From positions 496,001 to 560,000 of the forward strand of contig NZ_JAJCVI010000001.1 of assembly GCF_020567525.1 (NCBI RefSeq): a stretch of 64,000 bases of DNA, given 5' to 3'. Shown piece after piece: positions 1 through 8,840 of this stretch; the first letter of the stretch is position 1; each line of letters begins with the position of its first letter. The notes under the pieces were generated by a model. That model ran no database searches. It saw nothing but the letters and a program-made list of their open reading frames with translations, and had not been told where the DNA came from. The position numbers were made by a program, and so were the translations under genes. Source of the stretch: Halorubellus salinus (GTDB lineage Archaea; Halobacteriota; Halobacteria; Halobacteriales; Natrialbaceae).

Positions 1-13
1 GCGGCGGCCGCGG

Positions 14-427
14 TCAGCTGACCGGCGTGACGCGTTCGACGAGCACGAACGGGTCGCGGTCGCGGTTGTAGTACGAGACGTCGCCGTCGATGGCCTCGAT
101 GAGTCGCCGGTGGACCTCGCGGGCGGCGCGGCCCTCGTCGGGGTGGAGGTTGTGTTCGCGGCGGAGGCGCGACCAGAACTCGCCGTCGAGCCAGTAGAGG
201 GTCTCGTCGTTCGACTGGTAGATCTCCTCGCCGAGGTCGGCGAGGTCGTCCGGGCCGAGGTCGCGTCCGGAGAGCTGTGCACGAGCGAGGACGGCGACGA
301 GCTGTCGACGCGAGACGGGTGCGTGGAGGGCCACGTCGTCGACCAGGTCGCCGTAGTAGTCCTCGACGAGGTCGCAAGCGCGCGAGAACTCGCCGAATTC
401 GACGTCGGTATCCTGAGAGAGTTTCAT
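14..427 (-). CDS. Hypothetical acidic protein, 137 aa
   Basis: I do not recognise a family for this protein. It is acidic, begins MKLSQDTDVEFGEF and shows no membrane segment or signal peptide. Its predicted helices carry many Asp and Glu residues, as expected of a haloarchaeal cytosolic protein. The ATG at 427 is chosen because a good Shine-Dalgarno sequence (GAGGTGA on the minus strand, plus-strand 436-442) lies seven bases before it. A TATA-like ATTATATAC at about 485-493 would start transcription near 462. The gene is therefore leadered, unlike most of its neighbours. It lies downstream of gatA on the same strand but has its own promoter, so no operon link is claimed. The reading frame extends back into the intergenic region, but nothing there looks like protein. 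Confidence 0.7.
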   Translation of the reverse strand: MKLSQDTDVEFGEFSRACDLVEDYYGDLVDDVALHAPVSRRQLVAVLARAQLSGRDLGPDDLADLGEEIYQSNDETLYWLDGEFWSRLRREHNLHPDEGRAAREVHRRLIEAIDGDVSYYNRDRDPFVLVERVTPVS

Positions 428-434
428 ACTTGTG

Positions 435-493
435 TCACCTCTTGGGTGGAGGGGTCGACTCCTGTCCACCTCTCTATCGGGCACGTATATAAT
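435..493 (-). promoter_or_regulatory. TATA-like element and Shine-Dalgarno of the 137-aa gene
   Basis: On the minus strand a TATA-like ATTATATAC (about 485-493) lies about 25 bases before a predicted start near 462. A GAGGTGA ribosome binding site (436-442) sits seven bases before the ATG at 427. This decides the start codon and marks a leadered transcript. Confidence 0.5.
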
Positions 494-699
494 CCTCAGT
501 CTCGTTTCGAGAAGTGAGTCGTCAGATTTCAACCGCGAGAGGCGTTCTGGTGTGGTTCTGGTCCGATTGCCGGTAGTTGGACCGCGCCTCGACCGCGTAC
601 ATAACGTTCGCGGCCGGTCGACGCCCACGCCGCCGCCCGTGGAAGTGACCGCCGCCTGATATGGCATGGTATGCCATGGTGTCGTCGTGGGCGCGGTCG

Positions 700-1968
700 T
701 CAGTCGAGCGCGCTCGCCGCGCGGATCGCCGTCGCCTCGTCGAACGCCGGCGCGACGAACTGCATCCCCACCGGGAGGCCGTCGGTCTCGCCCGCCGGCA
801 CCGACACCGCCGGCAGGTCCGCGAGGTTCACCGGCACCGTGTTCGCGTCCGCGAGGTACATCGTGAGCGGGTCCGAGAGGCTCTCGCCGAGCGCCATCGG
901 CGGCACCGGCATCGTCGGACTGGCGAGGACGTCCACGTCCGCGAACGCCTCGTCGAAGTCCTGCTTCACCCACGCACGAGCGTTCTGGGCCTGCTTGTAG
1001 TACTTGTCGTGGTAGCCCGCCGAGAGCGCGTACGTCCCAAGGAGGACGCGGCGTTTGACCTCCGCACCGAAGCCCTCCTCGCGCGCCTCGCCGAAGACCT
1101 CGTTCCAGTTCCCGTCGTACCCGCCGGAGTTCCCGTAGCGGACGCCGTCGAACCGCGCCAGGTTCGAGGACGCCTCGCTCATCGCGATGACGTAGTACGC
1201 CTGCACCGCGTACTCGACGGACTCGAGGCTCACGTCGACGACCTCGACGCCCTGCGCGCGCAGGTCGTCGAGCGCGTCCTCGAACGTCTCGAGGACGCCC
1301 TCGTCCGCGCCGTCGACGAGCTCCGTGGGGACGCCGACGGTCATCCCGTCCACGTCGCCGTCCGCCGCGTCCACGTACGGCGCCGACCGCTCGGGGTCGC
1401 GCGTCGTCGCGTCCTTCGGGTCCGGGCCGGCGATGACGTCGAGCAGCGCCGCGGCCTCCTCGACGGTCGGCGCGAGCGGCCCGATCTGTTCGAGCGAGTT
1501 CGCGTACGCGACCAGCCCGTACCGGGAGACGACCCCGTACGTCGGCTTGATGCCGGCGACGCCACAGAACGCGGCCGGGCATCGGATGGAGCCGCCGGTG
1601 TCGCTGCCGAGTGCGACGTCCGCCTCGCCCGCGGCGACCGCGGCCGCGGACCCGCCCGAGGAACCGCCGGGGACGTGCCCGGGTGCGACCGGGTTCTCGG
1701 TCGCGCCGAACGCGCTCGTCTCGGTGGTCGTCCCCATCCCGAACTCGTCCATGTTCGTCTTCCCGACGATGGTCGCGCCCGCCTCCTTCAGTCGGGAGAC
1801 GACCGTGGCGTCGTAGGGCGGCACGTAGTCGGCGAGCATCTCCGACCCGCAGGTCGTCCGCACGCCCTCGGTGGAGATGTTGTCCTTCACCGCGACCGTG
1901 GTGTCCGCGAGCGGCCCGTCGTCCGCGCCCTCGACGGTCTCTCGCGTGATGAAGATGTCGTCGCTCAT
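700..1968 (-). CDS. gatA: Aspartyl/glutamyl-tRNA amidotransferase subunit A
   Basis: This is the amidase-signature subunit of GatCAB. It hydrolyses glutamine and delivers ammonia for converting Asp-tRNA(Asn) and/or Glu-tRNA(Gln) to the amide forms in the cytoplasm. At 422 aa it is shorter at the N-terminus than bacterial GatA but keeps the whole catalytic core. The Lys-Ser-Ser triad is visible as Lys28 (VAVKDN), Ser103 (GGSSGGSA) and Ser127 (DTGGSIR), with the same spacing as the bacterial triad. The ATG at 1968 overlaps the gatC stop by four bases, so the two are translationally coupled. gatB is not in the window. Family assignment is secure. Confidence 0.97.
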   Translation of the reverse strand: MSDDIFITRETVEGADDGPLADTTVAVKDNISTEGVRTTCGSEMLADYVPPYDATVVSRLKEAGATIVGKTNMDEFGMGTTTETSAFGATENPVAPGHVPGGSSGGSAAAVAAGEADVALGSDTGGSIRCPAAFCGVAGIKPTYGVVSRYGLVAYANSLEQIGPLAPTVEEAAALLDVIAGPDPKDATTRDPERSAPYVDAADGDVDGMTVGVPTELVDGADEGVLETFEDALDDLRAQGVEVVDVSLESVEYAVQAYYVIAMSEASSNLARFDGVRYGNSGGYDGNWNEVFGEAREEGFGAEVKRRVLLGTYALSAGYHDKYYKQAQNARAWVKQDFDEAFADVDVLASPTMPVPPMALGESLSDPLTMYLADANTVPVNLADLPAVSVPAGETDGLPVGMQFVAPAFDEATAIRAASALD

Positions 1969-2243
1969 GAGACGTTCGGCCCCTTGAAGTAGCCGTCCTC
2001 GGTGCCTTCTGCGTTCCCGAGGGCGTCCTCGCGGTCGAGACAGTCGTGTTCCTCGTCCGGACGCATGACGTTCACGAGGTCGGCGTCGGTGTCGACCGTC
2101 GGAACGTCGTCGAGCGCGTCGAAGTACTCGAGGATGTCCGCGAACTGCTCGGCGAAGTCGTCGACCTCGTCGTCGTCGAGGTCGACGCGAGCCAGGTCCG
2201 CGACGTGCCGGACGTCCTCGGCGGTGGCGGCGTCGTCGCTCAT
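1965..2243 (-). CDS. gatC: Aspartyl/glutamyl-tRNA amidotransferase subunit C
   Basis: This small (92 aa) acidic subunit wraps around the GatA/GatB interface and stabilises the amidotransferase. The sequence starts MSDDAATAEDVRHVADLARV, typical of GatC (a helix with 'HVADLARVDL'). It ends with the characteristic C-terminal tail containing MRPDE and a final GPNVS. An in-frame start four codons upstream (2255) is possible, but the ATG at 2243 matches the family's N-terminus. The stop overlaps the gatA start (ATGA), so this is the first gene of a gatCA operon. The gene diverges from tfb across a 344-base intergenic region. Confidence 0.95.
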   Translation of the reverse strand: MSDDAATAEDVRHVADLARVDLDDDEVDDFAEQFADILEYFDALDDVPTVDTDADLVNVMRPDEEHDCLDREDALGNAEGTEDGYFKGPNVS

Positions 2244-2299
2244 GGTCGAAAGCACTCCACTGGCATGAGTAAGGGTTTCGATACCGGGCCCGCCATCGC

Positions 2300-2372
2300 C
2301 CGTGCGACGGGGGTGGCGTCGGTGGCGCGACGAGGCAGCGTTGGCCGTGCGACGGGGGTGGCGTCGGTGGCG
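2300..2372 (+). repeat. Two direct copies of a 28-base GC-rich sequence
   Basis: The same 28 bases (beginning CCGTGCGACGGGGG) occur at 2300-2327 and 2345-2372, a 45-base period, in the 344-base region between the divergent gatC and tfb genes. The spacers differ. The rest of that region (2244-2587) holds only the tfb promoter; no gene is supported there. Confidence 0.8.
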
Positions 2373-2510
2373 TGTTTCGGAGGAATCGCGGACGTCGAGT
2401 GTCGCCCCGGCGTCGTCGTCCCGTCACCTGAACCGGTGGTAATGTCGAGGGTTCATCGACGATACCGATTTTCAGTCGAAGAATCATGAAGGGACCAAGG
2501 CATCTGGCCA

Positions 2511-2521
2511 ATGCGTTTAAG
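2511..2521 (+). promoter_or_regulatory. TATA-like element of tfb
   Basis: A TTTAAG-type TATA box (2516-2521) lies about 70 bases before the tfb start codon and predicts transcription from about 2545. That gives a leader of roughly 40 bases with no clear Shine-Dalgarno sequence. Confidence 0.45.
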
Positions 2522-2587
2522 TCGCCGTGGATGCAACGCGATAGGGAGAGCCCCCTCTTTCCACACGGCTCACCCTCCCCCACCACG

Positions 2588-3559
2588 ATGACAGACACCA
2601 GCATCCGGCGACGAGAGACGGACACAGCGAGAACGAAGACAGAGACGAAGACCGACCCGGGCGCGGAGACGCTGTCCTGCCCGGAGTGCGACGGGCAGGT
2701 CGTCAGCGACGAATCCCAGGGCGAGACCGTCTGCGAGGACTGCGGGCTCGTCGTCGACGAGGACGAGGTCGACCGCGGCCCCGAGTGGCGCGCGTTCAAC
2801 TCCAAGGAGAAGGACCAGAAGTCCCGCGTCGGCGCCCCGACGACGAACATGATGCACGACCAGGGGCTGTCGACGAACATCGGCTGGCAGAACAAGGACG
2901 CCTACGGGAACAGCCTGTCGTCGAACCAGCGCCAGAAGATGCAGCGGTTGCGCACCTGGAACGAGCGCTTCCGCACCCGCGACTCGAAGGAACGGAACCT
3001 GAAGCAGGCGCTCGGCGAGATCGACCGCATGGCGTCGGCGCTGGGCCTCCCGAAGAACGTCCGGGAGACCGCGAGCGTCATCTACCGTCGCGCGCTCGCC
3101 GAGGACCTGCTGCCGGGCCGTAGCATCGAGGGCGTCGGGACTGCGTCGCTGTACGCCGCCGCTCGGCAGGCGAACACGCCGCGGAGTCTCGACGAGGTGA
3201 CGAACGTCTCGCGCGTCGAGAAGGACGAGATCGCTCGCACGTACCGGTACGTCGTGCGCGAACTCAACCTCGAGATCGAGCCCGCCGACCCCGTCCAGTA
3301 CGTCCCGCGGTTCGCGAGCGAACTGGAGATGAGCGACGAGGGCGAACGCCGCGCCCGTGAACTCCTCGACGCCGCGAAGGAGAAGGGCATCCACTCCGGG
3401 AAATCCCCGGTCGGGCTCGCCGCCGCTGCCGTCTACGCCGCGAGCCTGCTCGCGAACGAGAAGGTCACCCAGAAGGAGGTCAGTTCGGTCGCGAACATCA
3501 GCGAGGTCACCATCCGGAACCGCTATCACGAGCTCCTCGAAGCCGCGCAGCCGGTCTGA
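2588..3559 (+). CDS. tfb: Transcription initiation factor TFB
   Basis: This is the archaeal TFIIB homologue. It binds the BRE and the TBP-TATA complex and recruits RNA polymerase. The protein has 323 aa. An N-terminal zinc ribbon (Cys31, Cys34, Cys49, Cys52) follows a short charged tail. A B-reader/B-linker segment (about 60-120) contains 'GAPTTNMMHDQGLSTNIGW'. Two cyclin-like repeats (about 125-215 and 220-315) end in 'VTIRNRYHELLEAA', a helix-turn-helix that reads the BRE. The ATG at 2588 is chosen over an upstream frame extension because everything before it lies in the predicted promoter and leader. Haloarchaea usually carry several tfb genes, so the paralogue number cannot be assigned. 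It is convergent with the duplicated membrane protein. Confidence 0.96.
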   Translation: MTDTSIRRRETDTARTKTETKTDPGAETLSCPECDGQVVSDESQGETVCEDCGLVVDEDEVDRGPEWRAFNSKEKDQKSRVGAPTTNMMHDQGLSTNIGWQNKDAYGNSLSSNQRQKMQRLRTWNERFRTRDSKERNLKQALGEIDRMASALGLPKNVRETASVIYRRALAEDLLPGRSIEGVGTASLYAAARQANTPRSLDEVTNVSRVEKDEIARTYRYVVRELNLEIEPADPVQYVPRFASELEMSDEGERRARELLDAAKEKGIHSGKSPVGLAAAAVYAASLLANEKVTQKEVSSVANISEVTIRNRYHELLEAAQPV

Positions 3560-3577
3560 GCGGTCGGCGACGACGAG

Positions 3578-3691
3578 CGCGGTGGCGGATGCGGTCGCGG
3601 TCGCTGTGCGGTGGCGGATGCGGTCGCGGTCGCTATCGCTGTGCGGTGGCGGATGCGGTCGCGGTTGCGGTCGCGGTCGCGGCTGCGGTCG
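3578..3691 (+). repeat. Degenerate GC-rich tandem repeat after tfb
   Basis: A unit reading GCGGTGGCGGATGCGGTCGC is present three times, starting near 3579, 3608 and 3643. The units are separated and followed by GCGGTC-type hexamer iterations. It lies entirely in the 3' region of tfb and codes for nothing recognisable. It looks like slippage-generated sequence. Confidence 0.7.
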
Positions 3692-3751
3692 GCTCCAGCG
3701 TCGTCGTACCGAGCGCGAACGGAGTGAGCGCTCGGGTGTTTTTCGCCCACG

Positions 3752-3812
3752 TTTTTACAAGGAGGGTGCCCGGAGCGCCCGCAGGGCGCGAGGGCACCCT
3801 CCGCAGTAAAAA
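3752..3812. terminator. Bidirectional terminator-like inverted repeat between convergent genes
   Basis: An 11-base perfect inverted repeat (GGAGGGTGCCC at 3761-3771, complement at 3792-3802) is framed by TTTTTAC on the left and GTAAAAA on the right, so the dyad extends imperfectly over the whole interval. On the plus strand the T-runs (about 3738-3742 and 3752-3756) follow tfb. On the minus strand a T-run lies directly after the stop of the gene at 3822-4673. The position between two convergent genes fits a shared terminator. Confidence 0.6.
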
Positions 3813-3821
3813 GGTGGTGGG

Positions 3822-4673
3822 TCAGAGGACTTTCTCGCCGTGGTCGAACGTGACGAGGAGCGATAGTGCGACCGCGCCGAGGGTCGCGAACGCGAGGCCG
3901 ACGACGAGCAGGGCGTCGTCGATGCCGCCGCCGCAGTCCTGGACGAGGACGACGTCGGCGTCGTAGATGGTGCCGCCGAAGCGGACGCTCCGGTTCTCCA
4001 GGTGCTCGCGGAACGCCTCGCGGTCGACGAACGCGGTCTGGTTCGTCGTGACGGACTTCTCGGTGGCGTTCGCGAGGTCCAAGGGGAGTGCGCTCGCGTC
4101 GACGATGCGTTCGGTGGTCGCGTTCTCGCCGCCCGGTATCTCGGTGGTGTCGAGCGCGTAGTTGTCCACGCACCCGGCGGGTGCGGCGATGCCGCCCGAG
4201 AACAGCGCGACGCCGAGGACGAGCGCGATGGCGGCACTGGCGTGCAGGACGCCCAGCGGCGGCCCGAGGTCGTCGCGGTAGAGCGCGAACAGGACGAGCG
4301 CGATACCGCCGAGCGCGGAGAGCGTGCTCCCGGCGACGACGAGTGCGTCCTCGAGGCCGCCGCCGCACGTCTCGACCGCGCGGATGCTCGTCGCGTACGT
4401 GGTCCCGTCGTAGCGCACGCGGCGGTCCTCGAGGTGCGTCAGGTACGTGGCTTGCGTGACGTTCACCTGGTCGTCGCTCTCGACTGCGCTGACGAACGTC
4501 TCGCGGACGTCGTCGGGGAGCGCGCTCGCGTTGGCGACCGGCGCGTCGCCGTCCGGCGCGGGCGTCGTCTCGAGCGCGTACGTGCGGTCGCAGCCGAACG
4601 ACGGTGCGAGGCCGGCACCGAGCAGGAGGACGCCGACGAGGAGGACGCCGGCGGCGGCGGAGAGTCGGTTCAC
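3822..4673 (-). CDS. Membrane protein made of two tandem homologous halves
   Basis: The function is not recognised. The 283-aa protein consists of two clearly related repeats, about residues 6-132 and 148-275. Each repeat has a hydrophobic helix, then a Cys-containing start (CDRTYALETT at 28; CVDNYALDTT at 168), and then a polar ectodomain with ASALP. Next come a similar 'LEDRRVRYDGTTY' / 'LENRSVRFGGTIY' block, a CGGGLEDAL / CGGGIDDAL motif and a second hydrophobic helix. The paired Cys residues (28/103 and 168/247) suggest a disulfide in each ectodomain. Four membrane segments with both ectodomains outside are inferred. It is monocistronic and shares a terminator region with the convergent tfb. 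Confidence 0.75.
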   Translation of the reverse strand: MNRLSAAAGVLLVGVLLLGAGLAPSFGCDRTYALETTPAPDGDAPVANASALPDDVRETFVSAVESDDQVNVTQATYLTHLEDRRVRYDGTTYATSIRAVETCGGGLEDALVVAGSTLSALGGIALVLFALYRDDLGPPLGVLHASAAIALVLGVALFSGGIAAPAGCVDNYALDTTEIPGGENATTERIVDASALPLDLANATEKSVTTNQTAFVDREAFREHLENRSVRFGGTIYDADVVLVQDCGGGIDDALLVVGLAFATLGAVALSLLVTFDHGEKVL

Positions 4674-4761
4674 GACCGGAACCGGGGGCGGGAGTCACAT
4701 TTGCGTTTCGTCAGCGGTCGGGACCGCCGCGAGCGCTGGCGACGCCAGTCGAACCGGGTCG

Positions 4762-5676
4762 CTACTCGGCGACGCGCGACCGGACGTACTTCGTGACGTG
4801 GTCGTCCTCGCGGCGTTTGAAGCCCGCCTGGCGCGCGAGCCGGTCGAGTTCCCGGCCGGCGAGACTCCCGTACTGCACCGCCTTCTTCTCGCGGAACGCG
4901 ACCGAGTCCGGGACCCACTCGCGCGCGGCGAGTCGGAGCGCGTACTTCCGTTCCCCGCGGTCGCTCACGAGGCAGTCCGCGGGGAGCGCGCGAGCGGCGT
5001 CGACGACGCGCTCGTAAAGCAGCGGCGCGACGGGGTCGACGCCGGCGGCGGCGAGCGCGCGGACGTCCCGGTCGAGCTGGTCGGGGAGCGTGCGCGTCAT
5101 CTCGTCGCGCGCGCCGAGGACGGTGTCCGCGTCGACGCGCGGGTCCGTCGGCGCCTTCGCGACCTTCGCGTACCCGCCGAAGAGCTCGTCCGCGCCCTGG
5201 CCGACCGCGAGGTGACCGTAGCCGTCCGCGGCGACGCGCTCGGCGACCAGGAAGAGCGGGAGCGCGATCTGGACGCTCATCGCGTCCGTCCGGTCGATGG
5301 CGCGAGCGACCCGCGGGACGGCCGCGGCGAGCGCGTCGTGGTCGAGTTCGACGACGGTCAGGTCGCGGTCCATCGCGCGCGCCGCCGACCGGGCGGCGGC
5401 GACGTCGTGACTCCCCGGGAACCCGACCACGTAGCACGGTGCGTCCACGAGCGCGGCGACGAGCGCGCTGTCGACGCCACCCGAGAACCCGACCGCGACG
5501 TCACCGGTGGGTGCGTCCACGTCGTCGCCGGCTGCGCGGATCGCTTCGCGGACGCGCTCGACCGCAGCCTCGCGACTCGTCGCCAGGTCGGGCGCGGGGC
5601 GAGCGAGCGCGCGCTCGACGGCCGCCACCGCCGGCAGGACGTCCGAGCGTTCCTCTCCCGACTCGTCGCCAGTCAC
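4762..5676 (-). CDS. Asparagine-synthase-like PP-loop ATPase
   Basis: This 304-aa protein is the synthetase half of an asparagine-synthase-type enzyme without the glutaminase half. An adenylate-forming PP-loop SGGVDS (residues 65-70) and the downstream signature 'GQGADELFGGYAKVAK' are clear. The family activates a carboxylate with ATP and amidates it, but without the N-terminal glutaminase domain the ammonia donor and substrate are unknown. The GTG start at 5676 is chosen because GTGA overlaps the stop of the PHP gene by four bases. Longer starts would overlap that gene by 75 bases. The coupling suggests these two gene products act together, or at least are made together. Confidence 0.85.
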   Translation of the reverse strand: MTGDESGEERSDVLPAVAAVERALARPAPDLATSREAAVERVREAIRAAGDDVDAPTGDVAVGFSGGVDSALVAALVDAPCYVVGFPGSHDVAAARSAARAMDRDLTVVELDHDALAAAVPRVARAIDRTDAMSVQIALPLFLVAERVAADGYGHLAVGQGADELFGGYAKVAKAPTDPRVDADTVLGARDEMTRTLPDQLDRDVRALAAAGVDPVAPLLYERVVDAARALPADCLVSDRGERKYALRLAAREWVPDSVAFREKKAVQYGSLAGRELDRLARQAGFKRREDDHVTKYVRSRVAE

Positions 5677-6359
5677 AGGAACTCCGCGAACCGGTTCTTC
5701 ACGCGGCGTTTCGCGCCACCGGCGGCCTGCCGGAAGCTGATGTGCCACGGCGTCCGCTTCCCCTCGACGGTCGTGTCACCGCGGCGGATGGCGTCGAGTA
5801 TCGCGTCCACGGTCTCCTCGCCGTTCGTCTCGACCTTCGTCACCGCCTGCCCGACCATCTCCGAGATGTGCGCGTCGCTCCCCGCGGTCCGCGGCAGGTT
5901 GTAGTCCACCGCGAACCGCTCGGCCTGCCGGTTCGCGCGACCCGTGAGCAGTCGCGAGTTGTAGACCTCGATGGCGTCCGCGGTCGCGAGCGTCTCGCGG
6001 TCGATGTTCGCCATCACGCCCGACCGGGACTCCTGGAACGGATGCGGGACGACCGCGATACCGCCGAGCTCGCGGATGTACGTCAACGTCTCCTCGAACC
6101 CCATCCCCTTCGGGACCTGCTCCTCCACGCCGAGCGCGAGCACGTGCCCGGCCGCGGACGTCACCTCCATCCCCGGGATACCGACGAGGCCGTACCCGCC
6201 GGCCTTCGCGGCAGCGTCCAGGCTCGCGTCTATCTCGTCGTGGTCCGTGACGGCGATGGCGTCGAGCCCCACGGCGGCGGCTTGCTCTAAGAGGAGCTCG
6301 ACGGGGTCTCGCCCGTCGTAACTCAGCGCCGAATGACAGTGGAGCTCGACCGAGAGCAC
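5673..6359 (-). CDS. PHP-domain metal-dependent phosphoesterase
   Basis: A 228-aa PHP-fold hydrolase. The metal ligands are visible in order: HCHSALSYDG (His7, His9), TDHDE (about 39-43), an internal HPF, and SDAH near residue 165. The family includes histidinol phosphatase, polymerase PHP domains and a nucleotide 3',5'-phosphatase group; the specific substrate cannot be read from the sequence. The GTG start at 6359 lies about 27 bases downstream of a TATA-like TTTTTTACC (near 6387-6395 on the minus strand), consistent with a leaderless message. It is first in a two-gene operon with the PP-loop ATPase and divergent from purL. Confidence 0.88.
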   Translation of the reverse strand: MLSVELHCHSALSYDGRDPVELLLEQAAAVGLDAIAVTDHDEIDASLDAAAKAGGYGLVGIPGMEVTSAAGHVLALGVEEQVPKGMGFEETLTYIRELGGIAVVPHPFQESRSGVMANIDRETLATADAIEVYNSRLLTGRANRQAERFAVDYNLPRTAGSDAHISEMVGQAVTKVETNGEETVDAILDAIRRGDTTVEGKRTPWHISFRQAAGGAKRRVKNRFAEFL

Positions 6360-6525
6360 GCCTCTCCGTTACTTGGGGTCGGTAAAAAACAACTCGGTTA
6401 CCGGCTGGCTTCGCGGTCCCCGACTGGTACGCGAGCGACGTCGTGCACCCGAACGCCACCGCCCGGATGGGCACGTTCGTGGACATGGAAACGCCTTTAC
6501 TGGGGGTCGATGTACAGCGAAGTGA

Positions 6526-8706
6526 ATGAGTCTCGCCGATTCGGACCGCGAACTCGTCGAGGAGGAGCTCGGCCGGGAGGCGACGCCCGCGGAGGCGGCG
6601 CTGTTCGAGAACCTCTGGAGCGAGCACTGCGCGTACCGTTCCTCGCGACCCCTGCTGTCGGCGTTCGACAGCGAGGGCGAACAGGTCGTCGTCGGCCCCG
6701 GCGACGACGCGGCCGTCGTCGCGCTCCCGAACCCCAATACCGACGGGTACTCGGATACGTACGTCACGCTCGGTATCGAGAGCCACAACCACCCGAGTTA
6801 CGTCGATCCGTTCGACGGTGCCGCGACCGGCGTCGGCGGCATCGTCCGGGACACGATGTCGATGGGCGCGTACCCCATCGCGCTCGCCGATTCCCTCTAT
6901 TTCGGGGCGTTCGAGCGCGAGCACTCGAAGTACCTCTTCGAGGGCGTCGTCGAGGGCATCAGTCACTACGGGAACTGCATCGGCGTCCCGACGGTCGCGG
7001 GGAGCGTCGACTTCCACGCCGACTACGAGGGGAATCCGCTCGTGAACGTCGCGTGCGTCGGTCTGACCGACGAGGACCGCATGATAACGGCGGTCGCGCA
7101 GGAACCGGGGAACAAGGTCATGCTCGTCGGGAACGCCACGGGCCGGGACGGCCTCGGTGGGGCGTCGTTCGCGAGCGAGGACCTGAGCGAGGACGCGGAG
7201 ACCGAGGACCGGCCCGCTGTGCAGGTCGGGGACCCGTACGCCGAGAAGCTCCTCATCGAGACGAACGAGGTGCTCGTCGAGGAGAACCTCGTCGAGTCCG
7301 CGCGCGACCTCGGTGCGGCGGGCCTCGGTGGCGCGTCGAGCGAACTCGTCGCGAAGGGTGGGCTCGGCGCGGACCTCCGCCTGGAGGACGTCCACCAGCG
7401 CGAGCCGAACATGAACGCGCTCGAGATCCTGCTCGCGGAATCCCAGGAGCGGATGTGCTACGAGGTCGCGCCGGAGAACGTCGAGCGCGTTCGCGAGGTC
7501 TGCGAGCGCTTCGACGTCGGCTGTTCGGTGATCGGCGAGGTCACCGAGGGGAACTACGTCGCGACGTTCCAGGGCGAGACGGTCGTGGACGTCGACGCCG
7601 AGTTCCTCGGCGAGGGCGCACCGATGAACGACCTCGACTGGGAGGAACCGACCGAACCGGAGCGCGACCTGCCGACCGTGGACCTGCCGGAGGCGTTCGA
7701 GGCGGTCGTCGCGTCGCCGAACACCGCGAGCAAGCGCTGGGTGTACCGCCAGTACGACCACGAGGTCGGCGTGCGGACGAGCGTACGACCGGGCGACGAC
7801 GCGGGCGTCGTCGCGGTCCGCGAGGCCGGCGTCGGCGTCGCCATCTCCTCTGGTGCGGCCCCGAACTGGACGAGTGCCGCGCCGTACGAGGGCGCGAAGG
7901 CGGTGACGCTCGAGAACGCGACGAACCTCGCCGCGAAGGGCGCGACGCCGCTCGCCGCGGTCGATTGCCTGAACGGCGGGAACCCCGAGAAGCCCGACGT
8001 CTACGGCGGGTTCAAGGGCATCGTCGACGGGCTCGCGGACATGTGCAGTGACCTCGAGGTGCCCGTCGTCGGCGGGAACGTCTCGCTGTACAACGACTCG
8101 CCGTCCGGCCCGATCCCGCCGACGCCGACGCTCGCGATGGTCGGTGCCACGCCGTCCTACGACGCGCCGTCGATGGAGGCGAGCGCCGAGGGCGAACTCC
8201 TTCTCGTCGGCGACCGCGTGCTCGCCGACCCCGACACCGAGGCGCGCCTCGGCGGGAGCGAGTACCTCCGCCAGCAGGGTGGGAGCGACCGCTTCCCGTC
8301 GGTTCCGGAGGACGCGAGCGCGTTCGTCCAACTGCTCGCCGCCGTGGCGCGCGAGGACCACGTCCAGGCGACCCACGACGTGAGCGACGGCGGGCTCGCG
8401 GTCGCGCTCGCCGAGATGGTCTCCGAGGACGCCGGCATCGTCGCGCAGGTCCCCGAGCAGGGCGGGCTCTCGGAGGTCGGCGAGCAGGTCGGGTGGCTGT
8501 TCAACGAGGCCACCGGGCGCGTGCTCGTGCAGACGACCGACCCGGAGCGCGTCCGCGAGGCGTTCAGCGGCGTCGCGCCCGTCGTCCGCGTCGGCGAAGG
8601 CCAGCGCGACCCGCGACTCGACCTCTCGGTCTCCTGGACGGAGCTGTCGTACGACGTCGACGACATCGCGGCGCTCCGCGCGACCATCGAGAACGAACTC
8701 GACTGA
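6526..8706 (+). CDS. purL: Phosphoribosylformylglycinamidine synthase subunit PurL
   Basis: This is the ATP-dependent synthase subunit that makes FGAM from FGAR in purine biosynthesis, working with PurS and PurQ. Its 726 aa match the small (archaeal/Gram-positive) PurL class. Recognisable blocks are [13 protein letters not shown] at about 32-44, '[23 protein letters not shown]' type ATP/substrate loops near 85-107, [12 protein letters not shown], and the second half beginning with '[11 protein letters not shown]'. The ATG at 6526 is preceded 25-30 bases upstream by CTTTACTGG, so leaderless translation is likely. purS and purQ are not in the window. Confidence 0.97.
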   Translation: MSLADSDRELVEEELGREATPAEAALFENLWSEHCAYRSSRPLLSAFDSEGEQVVVGPGDDAAVVALPNPNTDGYSDTYVTLGIESHNHPSYVDPFDGAATGVGGIVRDTMSMGAYPIALADSLYFGAFEREHSKYLFEGVVEGISHYGNCIGVPTVAGSVDFHADYEGNPLVNVACVGLTDEDRMITAVAQEPGNKVMLVGNATGRDGLGGASFASEDLSEDAETEDRPAVQVGDPYAEKLLIETNEVLVEENLVESARDLGAAGLGGASSELVAKGGLGADLRLEDVHQREPNMNALEILLAESQERMCYEVAPENVERVREVCERFDVGCSVIGEVTEGNYVATFQGETVVDVDAEFLGEGAPMNDLDWEEPTEPERDLPTVDLPEAFEAVVASPNTASKRWVYRQYDHEVGVRTSVRPGDDAGVVAVREAGVGVAISSGAAPNWTSAAPYEGAKAVTLENATNLAAKGATPLAAVDCLNGGNPEKPDVYGGFKGIVDGLADMCSDLEVPVVGGNVSLYNDSPSGPIPPTPTLAMVGATPSYDAPSMEASAEGELLLVGDRVLADPDTEARLGGSEYLRQQGGSDRFPSVPEDASAFVQLLAAVAREDHVQATHDVSDGGLAVALAEMVSEDAGIVAQVPEQGGLSEVGEQVGWLFNEATGRVLVQTTDPERVREAFSGVAPVVRVGEGQRDPRLDLSVSWTELSYDVDDIAALRATIENELD

Positions 8707-8840
8707 CCGCGAGCGAGAGGCACGAGAGCGGTCCGTGGAACGCAGACCGAGAACCGCCGCTTCGTCGGCTTCGCGTCCCCGTCATCTACTTAACGGTCAA
8801 GTCTGAAGTAATTCCCAATGCGTGCTCCGGGAGGTAACGG

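Noticed and set aside
5776-8376. Long open frame (866 codons) on the minus strand opposite purL, and similar long antisense frames elsewhere
   Set aside because: At this GC content stop codons are rare in shadow frames. The translations are Arg/Ala-rich with no recognisable domain, while the opposite strand encodes a clear enzyme.
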